This document shows, in pieces, positions 24,043 through 34,420 of a stretch of 64,000 bases of DNA. Each line of letters starts with the position of its first letter. Within the stretch, counting starts at the first letter, position 1. The position numbers and the translations under genes were made by a program. Below the pieces are notes generated by a model. That model had not been told where the DNA came from, ran no database searches, and saw only the letters and a program-made list of their open reading frames with translations. The stretch covers positions 62,001 to 126,000 of the forward strand of contig JAIQDT010005457.1 in NCBI GenBank assembly GCA_021521415.1, read 5' to 3'. This DNA comes from Bidens hawaiensis. Taxonomy: Eukaryota; Streptophyta; Magnoliopsida; Asterales; Asteraceae.

Positions 24043-26480
24043 TGTCACACCCCGACTTAGGGCCTAGGCGTGTGACCAATAAGTTGGTACCTGTTTTGTA
24101 AATATATCAGAGTTGCGGGTTTTTAGCGGAAATCTTTTAATATAAAATATTCATTTATAAAATGTCGGGTTAAAATACCCATTCAATGTTTATAAAACTT
24201 ATTTGAGTAAATATTTTCTTCAGCGGAAGTCTTTGAATAAATATTATTATATCGAAAACTCGGGTTTAATTACCCGTTTGATAATACAAATATTATTCTT
24301 TGGAAAATATAATTCTTTATAATACTTTCAAATAAAATATCCGAGCCATCAGATAGTATCTAATGACTATAACTCCAATATTCTATTCCTTCTTGTTTGT
24401 CTGTTCTAACCTTTCTTGTTTTTCTGTAAAATGGTTAGGAAATACGTCAGCACACAGCTGGTGAATGACGCTGACTCTTTGTAAAAATATTTTCAATACT
24501 TTTGTGAAACCAACAGTAATACCTTTGTGACTACTCATTAGGAACCCAACTAAATTGGGATCAAATTACCCTAAGTACCTTGTACAATTAATTATATACA
24601 CAATATCATTTCTCTGAACAGTCCCGTAAACCTTCAGAGGCATGTTAGTGATATGCATGGCCTCGGGAAACTCCGAGTCACCATGTATGAATGGATCCAG
24701 ACACATGTAAACTCTTAATCAGAGTGTCCGTTTCTTATTATTGTAACACAAGTTTTAAGGATTCGTAAATCCTATGCAAACATTATGACTCTAAAAGAGT
24801 TTGTAAAAGGTTTGGGGCGTATTCACCTTTTCTGTTTATAATCAGTTTCTGATACTAATTCCTGTTTTCTGTTTTCTGCTTCATGACTTGTTACCTCGGA
24901 CCTATAGTATGAGAATAACCTTTTTTATAAATAACTAGATCATCGATCTAGCTTCAGACCTTTACTCTGTTTTCTATAGCTTTATCCTTGATAAAAGCAT
25001 TTGTTTTTATGAAGCATTTGGACCTTTAGTCCTCTTATTTATTTACCAATCATATACTATGTCTCTTCTTCAGGAAGAAACGTCTATACTGAGTTTCTTC
25101 TTCAAGAAGAAACATTAATTTAACTATATTTTTTGAAATTATATTTTTTAATAATAAAGAAATACTATTTTAATTACACCCTTTGTATATACTTGCTTAC
25201 GTTTCTTAATCAAGAAGAAACAATATTTTGACTATAACCTTTGCCTAAGAAAAGTTATATAATATTAAATTGTAATCAAGGTTCAGTTATATCTCAAACT
25301 ATGGTCTAAGCCATAAAATAATAACTTAGGCGATACCCCTACCTTGCACGGGTATTCGGAGTTAGATATTCCTAAGTTTATACGGGCAGCACTTCTACTC
25401 TATATGCACGTTTATCGAGGCATTCTTGGTCGACCTTTATTGGTACGCAAATTGAGGTGATGTTTAGGTGTCGCCGGGTTGTGCACGTACTTCGAGGCGG
25501 AATGTCGGATTACTTAATGAGTGGCACTCACTCCGAGGAAATGTCGGGTATTCGGCATGGATTACGAGATTCGGCACGCCAAACGATACTCGGCACGCAA
25601 AACGATGTAGAGAGAGAAAATATTATAGAGAGAGAGAGTGTGTGGAAATGTGTTTGTGGGAAAATGCCGTAGCCTCCCCTTTTATAGCCAATTTCGTGAC
25701 GGGCCCCTTTTTTCAACGGCGTCGTGTATCGCGACGCCCACCTTTCTGAGATCAAGCCACGTGTCCTGTCCTGCTGCCACGTGTCACCTGGTTGTGACAC
25801 ATGTCCCTGAGTCATCACGGGTTATCGCGATACGCGATGGCCATGTCCTTGGACTCATCGCGTATCGCGATGGGTCCCTGAATATTATTTTTCATTTTTG
25901 GTCCTTGGTCTTTGATAGCTTGTCATGTCTAGGTCTAATTCTCGTTATCAAAAAATACTAAGGCGGCTCTCAAGCGGCTCGCGGCGATTCGAGCGTGCGA
26001 AGTGTAAAGTGCGCTATCAAAGCGCCACATTGAGCCCAACGCCCTTCGCCGTAGCCGTCGCCTTCGCCTTCGCCATCTCCATCGTCCCCGTCCTCGTCCG
26101 AGCTCGTGCGCGTCGGGTGTTTCGCACCCTCCTCTAGGACCACTTGGTGCATGCTAAGCAAAAAAGAATATAACTATGGAAATTCTATCTCTTATAAAGA
26201 GCTTCCATTTCTTTACCACTTTTCATGTGGGATGGATTCCATCTATCTTATTTATACCCATGTGGAATGGTTCTACATTCTTGTATCCTTCCGTGTGGGA
26301 TGGAGTTCCCTTTTATTATTTTCTTTATGTGAGAAAACTTAACTTAGGAAATATTATTATTTCCTTATTTTTCTTATATTTCCTCATTTAATATTTTCTC
26401 ATGACTTGTTTATATATTATTTTTGATCCCTCAACTTTCCTAGGTTGTCAAATTTGGATCGAAATTTTGGGGATGTTACA
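24043..26480 (-). repeat. 5' LTR (sense) of the gag-only element
   Basis: 2,438 bp, colinear with the copy at 18,881-21,304. Its TATA box is intact, but the third CACGTG has become CACATG and one CGCG repeat next to the TATA box is lost. Confidence 0.93.
25680..25803 (-). promoter_or_regulatory. LTR promoter: TATA box with G-box/ABRE triplet
   Basis: On the minus strand TATAAAA (25,680-25,686) is preceded by three CACGTG-type boxes at 25,758, 25,778 and 25,798, exactly 20 bp apart. On the plus strand each reads CACGTGTC (the last CACATGTC), so the ACGTGTC ABRE core recognised by bZIP factors is included. CGCG-bearing inverted repeats lie around them (about 25,725-25,875); CGCG is the core of CAMTA-factor sites. 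The layout suggests a stress- or ABA-responsive LTR (inference). Confidence 0.6.
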
Positions 26481-27863
26481 TTTACGATAAAACTTCGATA
26501 ATAAAGTAATAATAAATCTAAGTAATATTTAACTTTCGTAAGAGTGTACCCGGTCATCGAATTCCCGAACGTTTATCTAGTTTTTAATTCATTATTGAAA
26601 TCATAGTTATTTATTCCGCAATTATTATTACTTAGGATTTCTTGTCGGTATTACTTAGGATTTATCGCTTTCTTGTCGTGTTCCTTCCCGCTTTGCTTAT
26701 TTTATTAGGTGAGTAATCACTCCCCTTTTTACGTATTTTCAATCTTTTAGGGACATATGCGTATTTACAGTATTTATTTATTATCTAGTATTCAAAACCG
26801 CAACTGGTTAATCCTTGTATATCAGTTTATGCCAAACTTGTTATTTTCTTACTTGCTTTATTTGAATACATTTCAGAGAGGTCCAACATATTCACATTAT
26901 AGTATGATCATACGACCGTCGTAATGGTTGGCGTCCGATGCATTGACAATGGTTTCACCGACAACTCATCTTTGGTAACCAATGTCTGGCGCATGGCAAC
27001 AGTTTAGCCCTATCTTTATATTTGTGTGATTTGTTTATATGCTATGGTTAAATTGCTTATCTCACAGGAACAATTTGCATTTTTCTTTATTTATTATATA
27101 TTATTATTGTAGTGTGTTAAACTGGTGTTTACTCATTTAACATGTGTTGTTGACAAACCTTTCTACTTTATGCGCATATGCAGGTTATTGTTTGAACTAG
27201 TTGCAAGATTTGGTGAAGACTTAGTGAAGAATTAAGTTAGAAGAATTATAATCAAGACTTATATTTGTATTCATTGTTTGTTCAAATGGTTGTACTTCGT
27301 ATTTGAATTTATATGGATATTTAATTAAATTAAATAGATATTGTCACCTTTAAATTATTGCATGATAGTACATCGAGAGCTGTGAGCAATCAGCTCACGC
27401 CCCGACATTTCCGCTTAGGTTGGGGTGTGACAGTGAGTCTACGCAACTTCATTCGGTTTGCTTACAAAAAAAATATAAAAAATTGTGGTGGACCAATGGT
27501 GGGCCGCCTTGGTAGATGAAACTTAGGCATTGATATAACCCACACGTTGTCGGTTTTGAACATTGAGATAGTGAATCTATGTGTCAGTCTCCATTACATT
27601 CGTGATGATAACAAAACTAAAAACAACCAATTTAGCATGGTATAGCAAGCTTGCAACCAAGCTTCTCATCTATAATATATATAAATGAAAACTTTAAAAT
27701 CCTGCGTGTCGTGATGTGGTCGCTCCCCCTTTTTGGGAGTCACCAGATTTCCTTGATTTTAAATGGAGGCTTCTCATTCATTTGACCCGAATTCATGGGT
27801 ATGAGTCTAATCAAACCCATATATTTCTTAAACGGGTTATAACATCTCATTAAGTTAAAAACT

Positions 27864-28268
27864 TGTTGGTGCATGATGTCAGTAGTTCAGTATCTCGTGT
27901 TTAATTGTGTCTGTAATCGTTTAGATTGTTTGTTTTGTGTTGAATATTGTTTCTTATATGTTCGCCATGCTTTAAGCGAATTTGAAGGTCAGTGAAGTTA
28001 TGACAACTTCGCCTAGTGTGTTAGGCGAAGTTGTCGAGCTTTAAATACTCTTAACTTCGGCTGTTTTGTTTAAGCTTTTGGAACGATTTTTTTGTGATTC
28101 TCTGAATCACGTGTTTTTTCCTTGCAATATATCAAGTATTATCTTTTGTCCTAGTGTGTTTGTTTATATTCAAGGTATTAATCATCTCGACACTCGTATC
28201 ATACACGTGGGGATTCCGCACCCTCGTGTTACGAGATACTCCTGGGTAGATCCGGATGGGAACCTACA
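27864..28268 (+). repeat. 5' LTR of the pol-deleted copia
   Basis: 405 bp, TG...CA ends, immediately followed by ATTGGTATCAGAGC. Contains a hairpin and a TATA-like TTTAAATAC at about 28,040-28,048. Confidence 0.95.
28002..28035 (+). promoter_or_regulatory. 14-bp-stem hairpin before the copia TATA box
   Basis: Left arm GACAACTTCGCCTA and its exact complement around the 6-nt loop GTGTGT, a few bases before TTTAAATAC. Present unchanged in the 3' LTR. The related solo LTR has a hairpin of the same geometry with different arms at 16,343-16,374. Confidence 0.75.
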
Positions 28269-28270
28269 AT

Positions 28271-28282
28271 TGGTATCAGAGC
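28271..28282 (+). other. Primer-binding site of the pol-deleted copia
   Basis: TGGTATCAGAGC, an exact initiator Met-tRNA type PBS, two bases after the LTR. Confidence 0.95.
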
Positions 28283-28529
28283 ATTTAGCTCGTGATTGTG
28301 TGGTTCGGGATTATCACACGGGTGTTAAGATCGTTTCGTTAGACTATTCACGGAACGAGTTTACGTTGAAAAACCTCTCTTTTGTCAATTGCCCATCAAT
28401 ACTCATCAATTACATCTTCCAAACAACCTCACAACCCTCGAAATCTACTGTGTTTAACCTGCAAACCACGTTCGTTCTACCGGTGAAGTTGCCGTCACCC
28501 AAACTAGGGTTTTTAGCGAAGATATAGGA

Positions 28530-28710
28530 TACAGCGAAGTTGTGTGGTCAGAGAAATTGTGTGGTCAGCGAAGTTGAGTAGTCAGCGAAGTTGTATGCCT
28601 AGCGAAGTTGTTAGCTAAGTTGTCTAGTTCTCTTTAAGCGAAGTTTAGAGTCTGCGAAGTTCTCTTTAAGCGAAGTTACTAAGCGAAGTTGCAGTAACTT
28701 CGCTGCTTAC
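28530..28710 (+). repeat. GCGAAGTT array with hairpin in the copia leader
   Basis: About nine copies of AGCGAAGTT or close variants at irregular spacing of roughly 15-25 bp, in the transcribed leader between PBS and gag. Its 3' end folds into a perfect 12-bp stem (AGCGAAGTTACT, 28,669-28,680, with 28,693-28,704) around a 12-nt loop that itself contains the motif. Confidence 0.7.
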
Positions 28711-28756
28711 TGCACAGAGTCTTATCTTTGAATTCTAAGCCTCGTTTCATTCAAGT

Positions 28757-31386
28757 ATGACTTCGATAAACATCACTGAACTGGTAAAGATGGAGGTTGA
28801 AGCAGGTTCTGCAACTAAAGCCAAAACTACTGAAAGGTACTGATTTCGTTGCATGGAAAGATCGGTTTGAATAGTATGTGAAGTATCAGGACGCTAAGAT
28901 GTGGGTTTGTATTCAAGACAGGTACATTCCTCCAACATCCATGATTGAGGGTCGTGAACAGATTAAGAAATACAGTAAGATGGAAGATGATGAAAAGAAA
29001 ATGTATGTGGCAGAAAGTAAAGCGCATGTAGCTATAACCATGGCTCTCCCACAAGAGATTCTTCATACTTTTAAGAAATACAAAATAGCTAGAGAGCTAT
29101 GGGAAGCACTAGAGAATCTATATGAAGGAAATGTGGGGATACGTACCTCCAAGACAAAGCTGCTAAAAACTCAATTCTCCGTATTCAAGTATCTGAAAAA
29201 CGAATCACTTGATGACATCATCACACGATATTATCATCTGATGACCGAGCTAAATAACTACTCCATTGAATATAAGGAAGAAGAGATAGTAGAAAGGCTT
29301 CTTGATGCTCTCCCACCAAAATGGGAGATGTACACTGTTCTGATGAGAGAAGATAAGGACTTTGAGAAGATTTATTTGGAGACGGTGGTAAATAAGTTAC
29401 GGAATTTGAACTTAACATGGCTCGAAAGGAGACACCAACTGATCAGGTTCAGGATCCGGGAATGTATGGTGCTAAAGTCACTCAAAACTCAAGTTCAAAA
29501 ACAGAAACCACTGCCTGCTACTCAAAGGGGGAACCAAACTCCATTTCAGATGGTCATGTTATTCTCAATATGGATGGTGACGTATGTTTTGTAGCTGGAG
29601 GTAGTAGTTCTTCAAAACCTCAAACCACAACTAGTAATTTCTCAACCAATGGTTCTAGCAAGAACTACTCACAGATGCCTATGAGTGTGAAATCAGCTGA
29701 ACAATAGTTTGCTCTTTATGCCTCCTTCATTGCATCATATGAGAATTACATCAAAGGAAAAATAGTCGACCCTGCAACTTTGGATGAAGACTATGATCAG
29801 ATCGACGCTGATGATCTGGAAGAAATGGATCTGCAGTGGCAGATGGCTATGATAGTAAGAAGGGTAAAGAGATTTATGAAGAAAACTGGTAGAAAGTTCG
29901 TTGGCGAAAGACCGGGGTTTGATAAGTCAAAAGTTCGTTGCTATAACTGTCAGCAAAATGGTCACTTTGCTAAAGAGTGTACAAATGAGAGGGTCGAACG
30001 AAGCTAAAACAGGCCTGCTCAACAGAATGGGAGTGGAAGTGAAAATAAGGCTATGGTATCTCAACAGAACGGTGGATACAACTGGAATATACAAGTTTTG
30101 GAGGTGTTCGAACAGGCAAATCTGGTAAACAAAGAAATGGGAGAAGATCAAGCATACATGGCAGAATTGAACGATCAACTCTCAGAGGTAAGTTTTGAAC
30201 TTCATTGTGAGCAATGTGAAAACCTGGCTGATCAATTGAAAACATTAACTGATCAGTTTGTTAGTTTGGACACTCAATTTAAAAACTTAAAAGAAGAACA
30301 TCACTATTCTAAAACTAAAGAAAATAGTTACTCGGTAAAATAAAAGCTAGTGAAAAGGATATCAGAAGTCTTAAAGAAACCCTAGCTGAAAAATACAAGT
30401 GATTGATCTTAGTTATGAAGTGTTAGAAGAAAAGACCAAACTAATTGCTGAAAAAGATAAACAGATAGCTGATTACCAGGTAAAAGTGGTGGAACTGAAC
30501 AGAAAAATTGAACAATTAAGAAATTCTTCTGCTATGTTAGATCACATCATAAGTGTTCAACGTTCCCCGGTTAACAAAGGGGGAATTGGATTCTCAGAAG
30601 GCCCACCACCATACAATAATAACTACACTTATGATCCTAGTAATCAGCAATCTGCAAATGTTGACATTAGTCAGACAGTTCCAATAAAGGTTTCTGCTAA
30701 AGAAACTGAAGTTAATGAGAGTGAAGCGAGTAAGACAAGTCCTAATGTCACTAGTACTGTCTCAAGTTCTGTCTCGTCAAATTCGGACAAATCATCCGAA
30801 TCAGGTGAGATAAAGGAAGAGGTAGTGTTACTAAAACAAGGGGAAGACTATAAGTTCGATGAAAAGAAATCTTCCCTAAATCCGTTTGTCCCACCATATG
30901 TGAGGCAAACTGATAGTAACACAACCTCGACATCTTCAGCAAATTTTGAAACGAATGTTCAAAACAACAAGAACAAATCGAACAGAAGTTGTTTTAGATG
31001 CGACGAGGACACTTTGTCAGTGATTGTCCTCTGAAACAATGGAAATCCAGAAATATGAGGCCACAGAAACTGAGAATAAAACGAATACTAAATATGATGC
31101 TGGTAAGAATGCTAAAACATCAACCTTCAATCATTGGACTAATCCAAGATTTCAAAGAAATCAGTCTCGTTTTTTCCCAGTAAATCACCAAACCAACAAT
31201 TATAATTCCATTAATGCTAGAAATTCTCGAAGGTTTGGATGGCCTCATAGCCAGTCATCTAGAAATTTCCCTTTCAGATCTTATAGAAACTCTCCTCAAA
31301 CTAACTTTGGACAACCAAGATATTGGATGTCGGATAACAGGTTTAATCAACCCAAGACCAGAAGGTCTTGGGTTCCCAGATTTTAA
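28757..31386 (+). pseudogene. gag: Copia gag, long form with coiled coil and two zinc knuckles
   Basis: ATG at 28,757 (MTSINITELVKME) is followed by a frameshift near 28,835 and a TAG near 28,874. From 28,878 the UBN2-type copia capsid domain is clear (KMWVCIQDRYIPP ... AKELWEALE-like ARELWEALENLYEG ... LLDALPPKWEM). After another frameshift near 29,420 come a linker and a zinc knuckle [14 protein letters not shown] (about 29,938). A heptad-rich, probably coiled-coil stretch follows (about 30,120-30,530), then a Ser-rich linker and a second knuckle (CFRC ... RGHFVSDC, about 30,990-31,032) split by a frameshift. At least five breaks make it non-functional. The capsid-knuckle-coil-knuckle layout is longer than a typical copia gag. 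Confidence 0.85.
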
Positions 31387-31401
31387 TCCGTTTCTTTAAT
31401 T

Positions 31402-31794
31402 GTGCAGGAACAGTCGAGCAGGGCTGGAAACAACATGTGGGTTGTCGACAGTGGTTTTTCCCGGCACATGACTGGTAACAAGAAATTGTTACGTGATTGG
31501 AAAGTCGTACAAGGAGGAAGAGTGAGTGTTGTATGTGAAAGTGAAAAGAGTATTTCAGGCATTGATATGGGAGAAAGGATGGACACTCAGATGTTAACTG
31601 TCGAAGAAGAGAGCTTCACGCATAACTCAAAGGTTGAAGATAAAAGACAAACCGTGGATTATGCTGAGAAGAAGTTAATCGTGCTTGAAAAGGTTGATTC
31701 TATGAATATTTTTGCCGATCTTTTTACAAAAGCGTTTGACCGGTCTCGTTTTCAAAACCTTGTTGAGTTAAATGGGATGATCTATCCCGAGTAA
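31402..31794 (+). pseudogene. pol: Protease start fused to RNase H end by deletion
   Basis: One open frame of 130 codons. Its first part is the copia protease start (WVVDSGFSRHMTGNKKLL, catalytic Asp at 31,447-31,449, in DSG form). Its last part is the RNase H C-terminus (DYAEKKLIVLEKVD ... ADLFTKAFDRSRFQNLV) ending in TAA at 31,792-31,794. Everything between, meaning integrase, RT and most of RNase H, is missing. The junction lies roughly within 31,560-31,660. The two ends remain in frame across the deletion, whether by chance or because the truncated product was retained is unknown. Confidence 0.85.
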
Positions 31795-33112
31795 CTTCAT
31801 TTTTCTTGTTTTCTTAAAAAAAACATCACTATCGCTTAAAATTATGTCGGTTGCTCAAGTCTGAAGGACATATTCCACGAATATGTTTGGTCCTTGCCAC
31901 TACTTGTAGATTTTAAGGATAGCCATTAGCCAGATGACTGAAAGTGACTGGGGCAGTTTATGATGGGTTTTTATTCTTTCGTTGAAAATTAGTCGATTAT
32001 ACTTAGTCGGAGGGACACATATTTATATGTGGTTGGTCCTGCTGATCCATTGGATCTTTAGGATAGCCGTTTACCTAAAGACTTTGACTTGATTGAGGTG
32101 TCTGAATTAAAAAAAAAAAAATTTGGGGAAATGATATTCTTTTTCAGTTTATAACTTCGAAAGAAGTTTCAATATTGGTGTTAAAATTGAAAATTGATCC
32201 AACCTTGGAAAGTGATAGATAAACTGATTTTGTGTGCCTAACTGGTTAAGTAATTAGGCCTAAAAGACTCTAGAACAGTCATTGTATGTTATGGTAGCTT
32301 TCTATGGTGCGTAAAACTTGAAGTGATACACACTAAATCTACTCGATTTACTGTGAAGAGTCATTTTGAGGTGTGCATGTCTCCACATACATCTCTCCGA
32401 ATGATAGGCAGAAAAGTGATTACCTAGTCATACACGACCCCGTGAGTGTTCTGATTCCCGCGAAGTTAGTGTTATGTTTCTGCAGTGATCCAGATTCAGG
32501 ACTTGCAGTTGTATTATTATTGTAAAAAAAAAAAAAAAACCATTACTTATTATTATTATCGTTAAGCCTGATGAAGATTATATGTTTACAAATATCAAGA
32601 AAGAGGCAAGAAAGCATAATTCAAAGTATGAGAGAGTTCGGAAGATGAATCGGAAAGTTTGTCATGTGAATATTTATTGATCAGACACTACGGGTCGAAG
32701 TCAACTCGGGTGACTTGGGAAAGCCAAATACGCATTGAGAATAGATAGGAGGCATCACAATCTCTCATGTGATGTCCATCTGAATTTTGAGCTTAATTGA
32801 ACCTAATCCGTATCACAGAAGCAATGAAAACCATATACTAAGTTTTATACCTGCCTACAACCTGTTTCTCTATGTCATAATACCGCTGAACATGGATCCG
32901 TGTGACAACCTCTTAATCAGTATGATTCCTGTTCGGATCTTTTATAAAAACATGCAGGGTTCGATCAAGACTGAAAATTGATCCCGTCCTTTTATTTAAC
33001 TTTTGTTATGTGGTTTGTCTTATGGTTTTTCCTCTTTAAATTCTTGGTTACTCATTTTTGATCTTTTTCAAAATGATTCTAAAATTAATTTCGCTATGGC
33101 GAAGTTGTCTAA
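31795..33112 (+). other. Post-pol non-coding region of the copia element
   Basis: No convincing open frame. Two phrases built on GGATAGCC with a nearby TTGGTCCT (about 31,890-31,930 and 32,030-32,070) form a loose duplication. A 17-A run lies near 32,524-32,540. Confidence 0.5.
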
Positions 33113-33935
33113 ACCAATGAAGTTGACTTAACTTCTTGGGTTTTCCAAAGGGTTTATAAACAAGTTATTGGTCAAAATAGGTCAAACTTTACTCTTAAAA
33201 CCCTTGGCGAATTTAATCTCAGAATCAACCTTGATCAAATCTGGTTTTGTTCACTTATTAAGGATATTTCTCATATGTCGTTTGAGTTTGTTACTTCTCT
33301 GATGGATTCCGAGCGGATTGTGGTTCTGGAACGTGTTGTTGCCGAGCAATCTAGGGAACACGGGGGAGAGTAGCTGCAAGGGAGATGAGCTTAGATCAAA
33401 AGAAAAAAGGGGGAGGACAGATACAATGATCCCAATGCATCGGAATGTGCAGGTAATGAGCTGCCAAGAACTTCACAATCTCTTGGGGCTTCCACATCTC
33501 AGGGGGAGTCTTCTGTTCCGGTCTGGCAGTGCATATAGTGAGATAATTATTGTGGATGATGAAGATGACTTGGTTAAAGATGCGTTATCTTTCAGTGAGA
33601 TTAAAAAGATTGGCGAACAAATTGAGATTAACAGTGGCTTAGAGGTAGTTGAGAGTCTGGATGATAGTGTGTTGGGTGATTCTGCCTCAAGATGTGTTGA
33701 AGGATCTCAAGTGTGGTGATATGTTGATTGTCAAACTGCTGAAGCGGTGATAGAAGATGAAGAAGAGCAGGAGATTCTGAGAGTGTATGATCCAATGCAC
33801 TTGGTTAATTTGTCTCAAGCTGATTTGCAGGTACTCAATGATACGAAGATTTTCTATATTCCTGCGTGGAAGGATGAAGCTAAGAAGTACCATAGGGTGG
33901 TCTCTGTCTGTGTGAGACAGGGCGTTCATTCTTGA
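33113..33935 (+). pseudogene. Unknown ORF in env position of the copia element
   Basis: Open frame 33,113-33,373 (86 codons, no stop until TAG; internal Met at 33,274 starting MSFEFVTSLMDSERIVVLERVV) is followed in another frame by 33,318-33,719 and, after one TGA, 33,747-33,935. Together they look like one former protein of about 270 residues broken by one frameshift and one nonsense codon. The middle is very acidic (VDDEDDLVKD) and the last part is AWKDEAKKYHRVVSVCVRQ. No transmembrane segment or recognised domain is seen, so an envelope role is not supported. It lies between pol and the PPT, where sireviruses and a few other copia lineages carry an extra ORF. Confidence 0.45.
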
Positions 33936-34003
33936 AGACGGTAGGTACGTGATTTTTGGATTACCAGACACGAGAAAGAAGATAGAGATATGAAGCTACT
34001 ACC

Positions 34004-34012
34004 AAGGGGGAG
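34004..34012 (+). other. Polypurine tract of the pol-deleted copia
   Basis: AAGGGGGAG, two bases before the 3' LTR. Confidence 0.85.
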
Positions 34013-34014
34013 TC

Positions 34015-34420
34015 TGTTGGTGCATGATGTCAGTAGTTCAGTATCTCGTGTTTAATTGTGTATGTAATCGTTTAGATTGTTTGTTTTGTGTTGAATATTG
34101 TTTCTTATATGTTCGCCATGCTTTAAGCGAACTTTAAGGTCAGCGAAGTTATGACAACTTCGCCTAGTGTGTTAGGCGAAGTTGTCGAGCTTTAAATACT
34201 CTTAACTTCGGTTGTTTTGTTTAAGCTTTTGGAACGATTTGTTTTGTGATTCTCTGAATCACGTGTTTTGTCCTTGAAATATATCAAGTATTATCTTCTG
34301 TCCTAGTGTGTTTTTTTATATTCAAGGTATTAATCGTCTCGACACTCGTATCGTACACGTGGGGATTCCGCACCCTCGTGTTACGAGATACTCCTGTGTA
34401 GATCCGGCTGGGAACCTACA
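34015..34420 (+). repeat. 3' LTR of the pol-deleted copia
   Basis: 406 bp, nearly identical to the 5' LTR, with the hairpin conserved at 34,153-34,186. Confidence 0.95.

Larger units (their letters stand above)
18881..26480 (-). mobile_element. Gag-only LTR retrotransposon (TR-GAG-like), nested
   Basis: Direct LTRs of about 2.4 kb flank a short internal region of 2.7 kb. On the plus strand the element runs from TGTCACACCCCGAC to GGGGATGTTACA. The target duplication TTTAC is perfect (18,876-18,880 and 26,481-26,485). Read on the minus strand the order is 5' LTR (24,043-26,480), PBS, leader ORF, gag, non-coding region, PPT, 3' LTR (18,881-21,304). No protease, RT, RNase H or integrase sequence is present. 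It must have borrowed enzymes from a gypsy relative, as known for TR-GAG elements. Confidence 0.93.
17443..27432 (+). mobile_element. Solo gypsy-type LTR split by a nested element
   Basis: Left end TATAACAACTCGG (the usual TGTAAC with one G-to-A change); right end GGTTGGGGTGTGACA. A perfect target duplication GTGAG flanks it (17,438-17,442 and 27,433-27,437). Without the nested insertion 18,881-26,480 and one copy of its target duplication, it is about 2.4 kb, right for a single LTR, and no internal region is present. Flanking DNA continues across it: the phrase ending GAGATAGTGAGTCTACG is rebuilt when the LTR is removed. Confidence 0.85.
27864..34420 (+). mobile_element. Ty1/copia retrotransposon with deleted pol
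   Basis: LTRs of 405 and 406 bp (TGTTGGTGCATG ... GGGAACCTACA) with a perfect target duplication AAACT (27,859-27,863 and 34,421-34,425). The internal region holds PBS, a long leader, a large gag, the start of protease joined to the end of RNase H, a 2.2-kb post-pol region with an unknown ORF, and a PPT. Integrase and RT are missing, so it is non-autonomous. The near-identical LTRs point to a recent insertion. Confidence 0.93.

Noticed and set aside
20754..26161. Open frames in the LTRs of the gag-only element (Arg- or Ala-rich, both strands)
   Set aside because: They arise from the GC-rich CGCG and TTCGCC repeats, occur in both LTRs and overlap promoter sequence.
33113..33935. Retroviral-type envelope gene
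   Set aside because: Position fits, but no signal peptide, transmembrane segment or cysteine pattern is visible. Kept as an unknown ORF.
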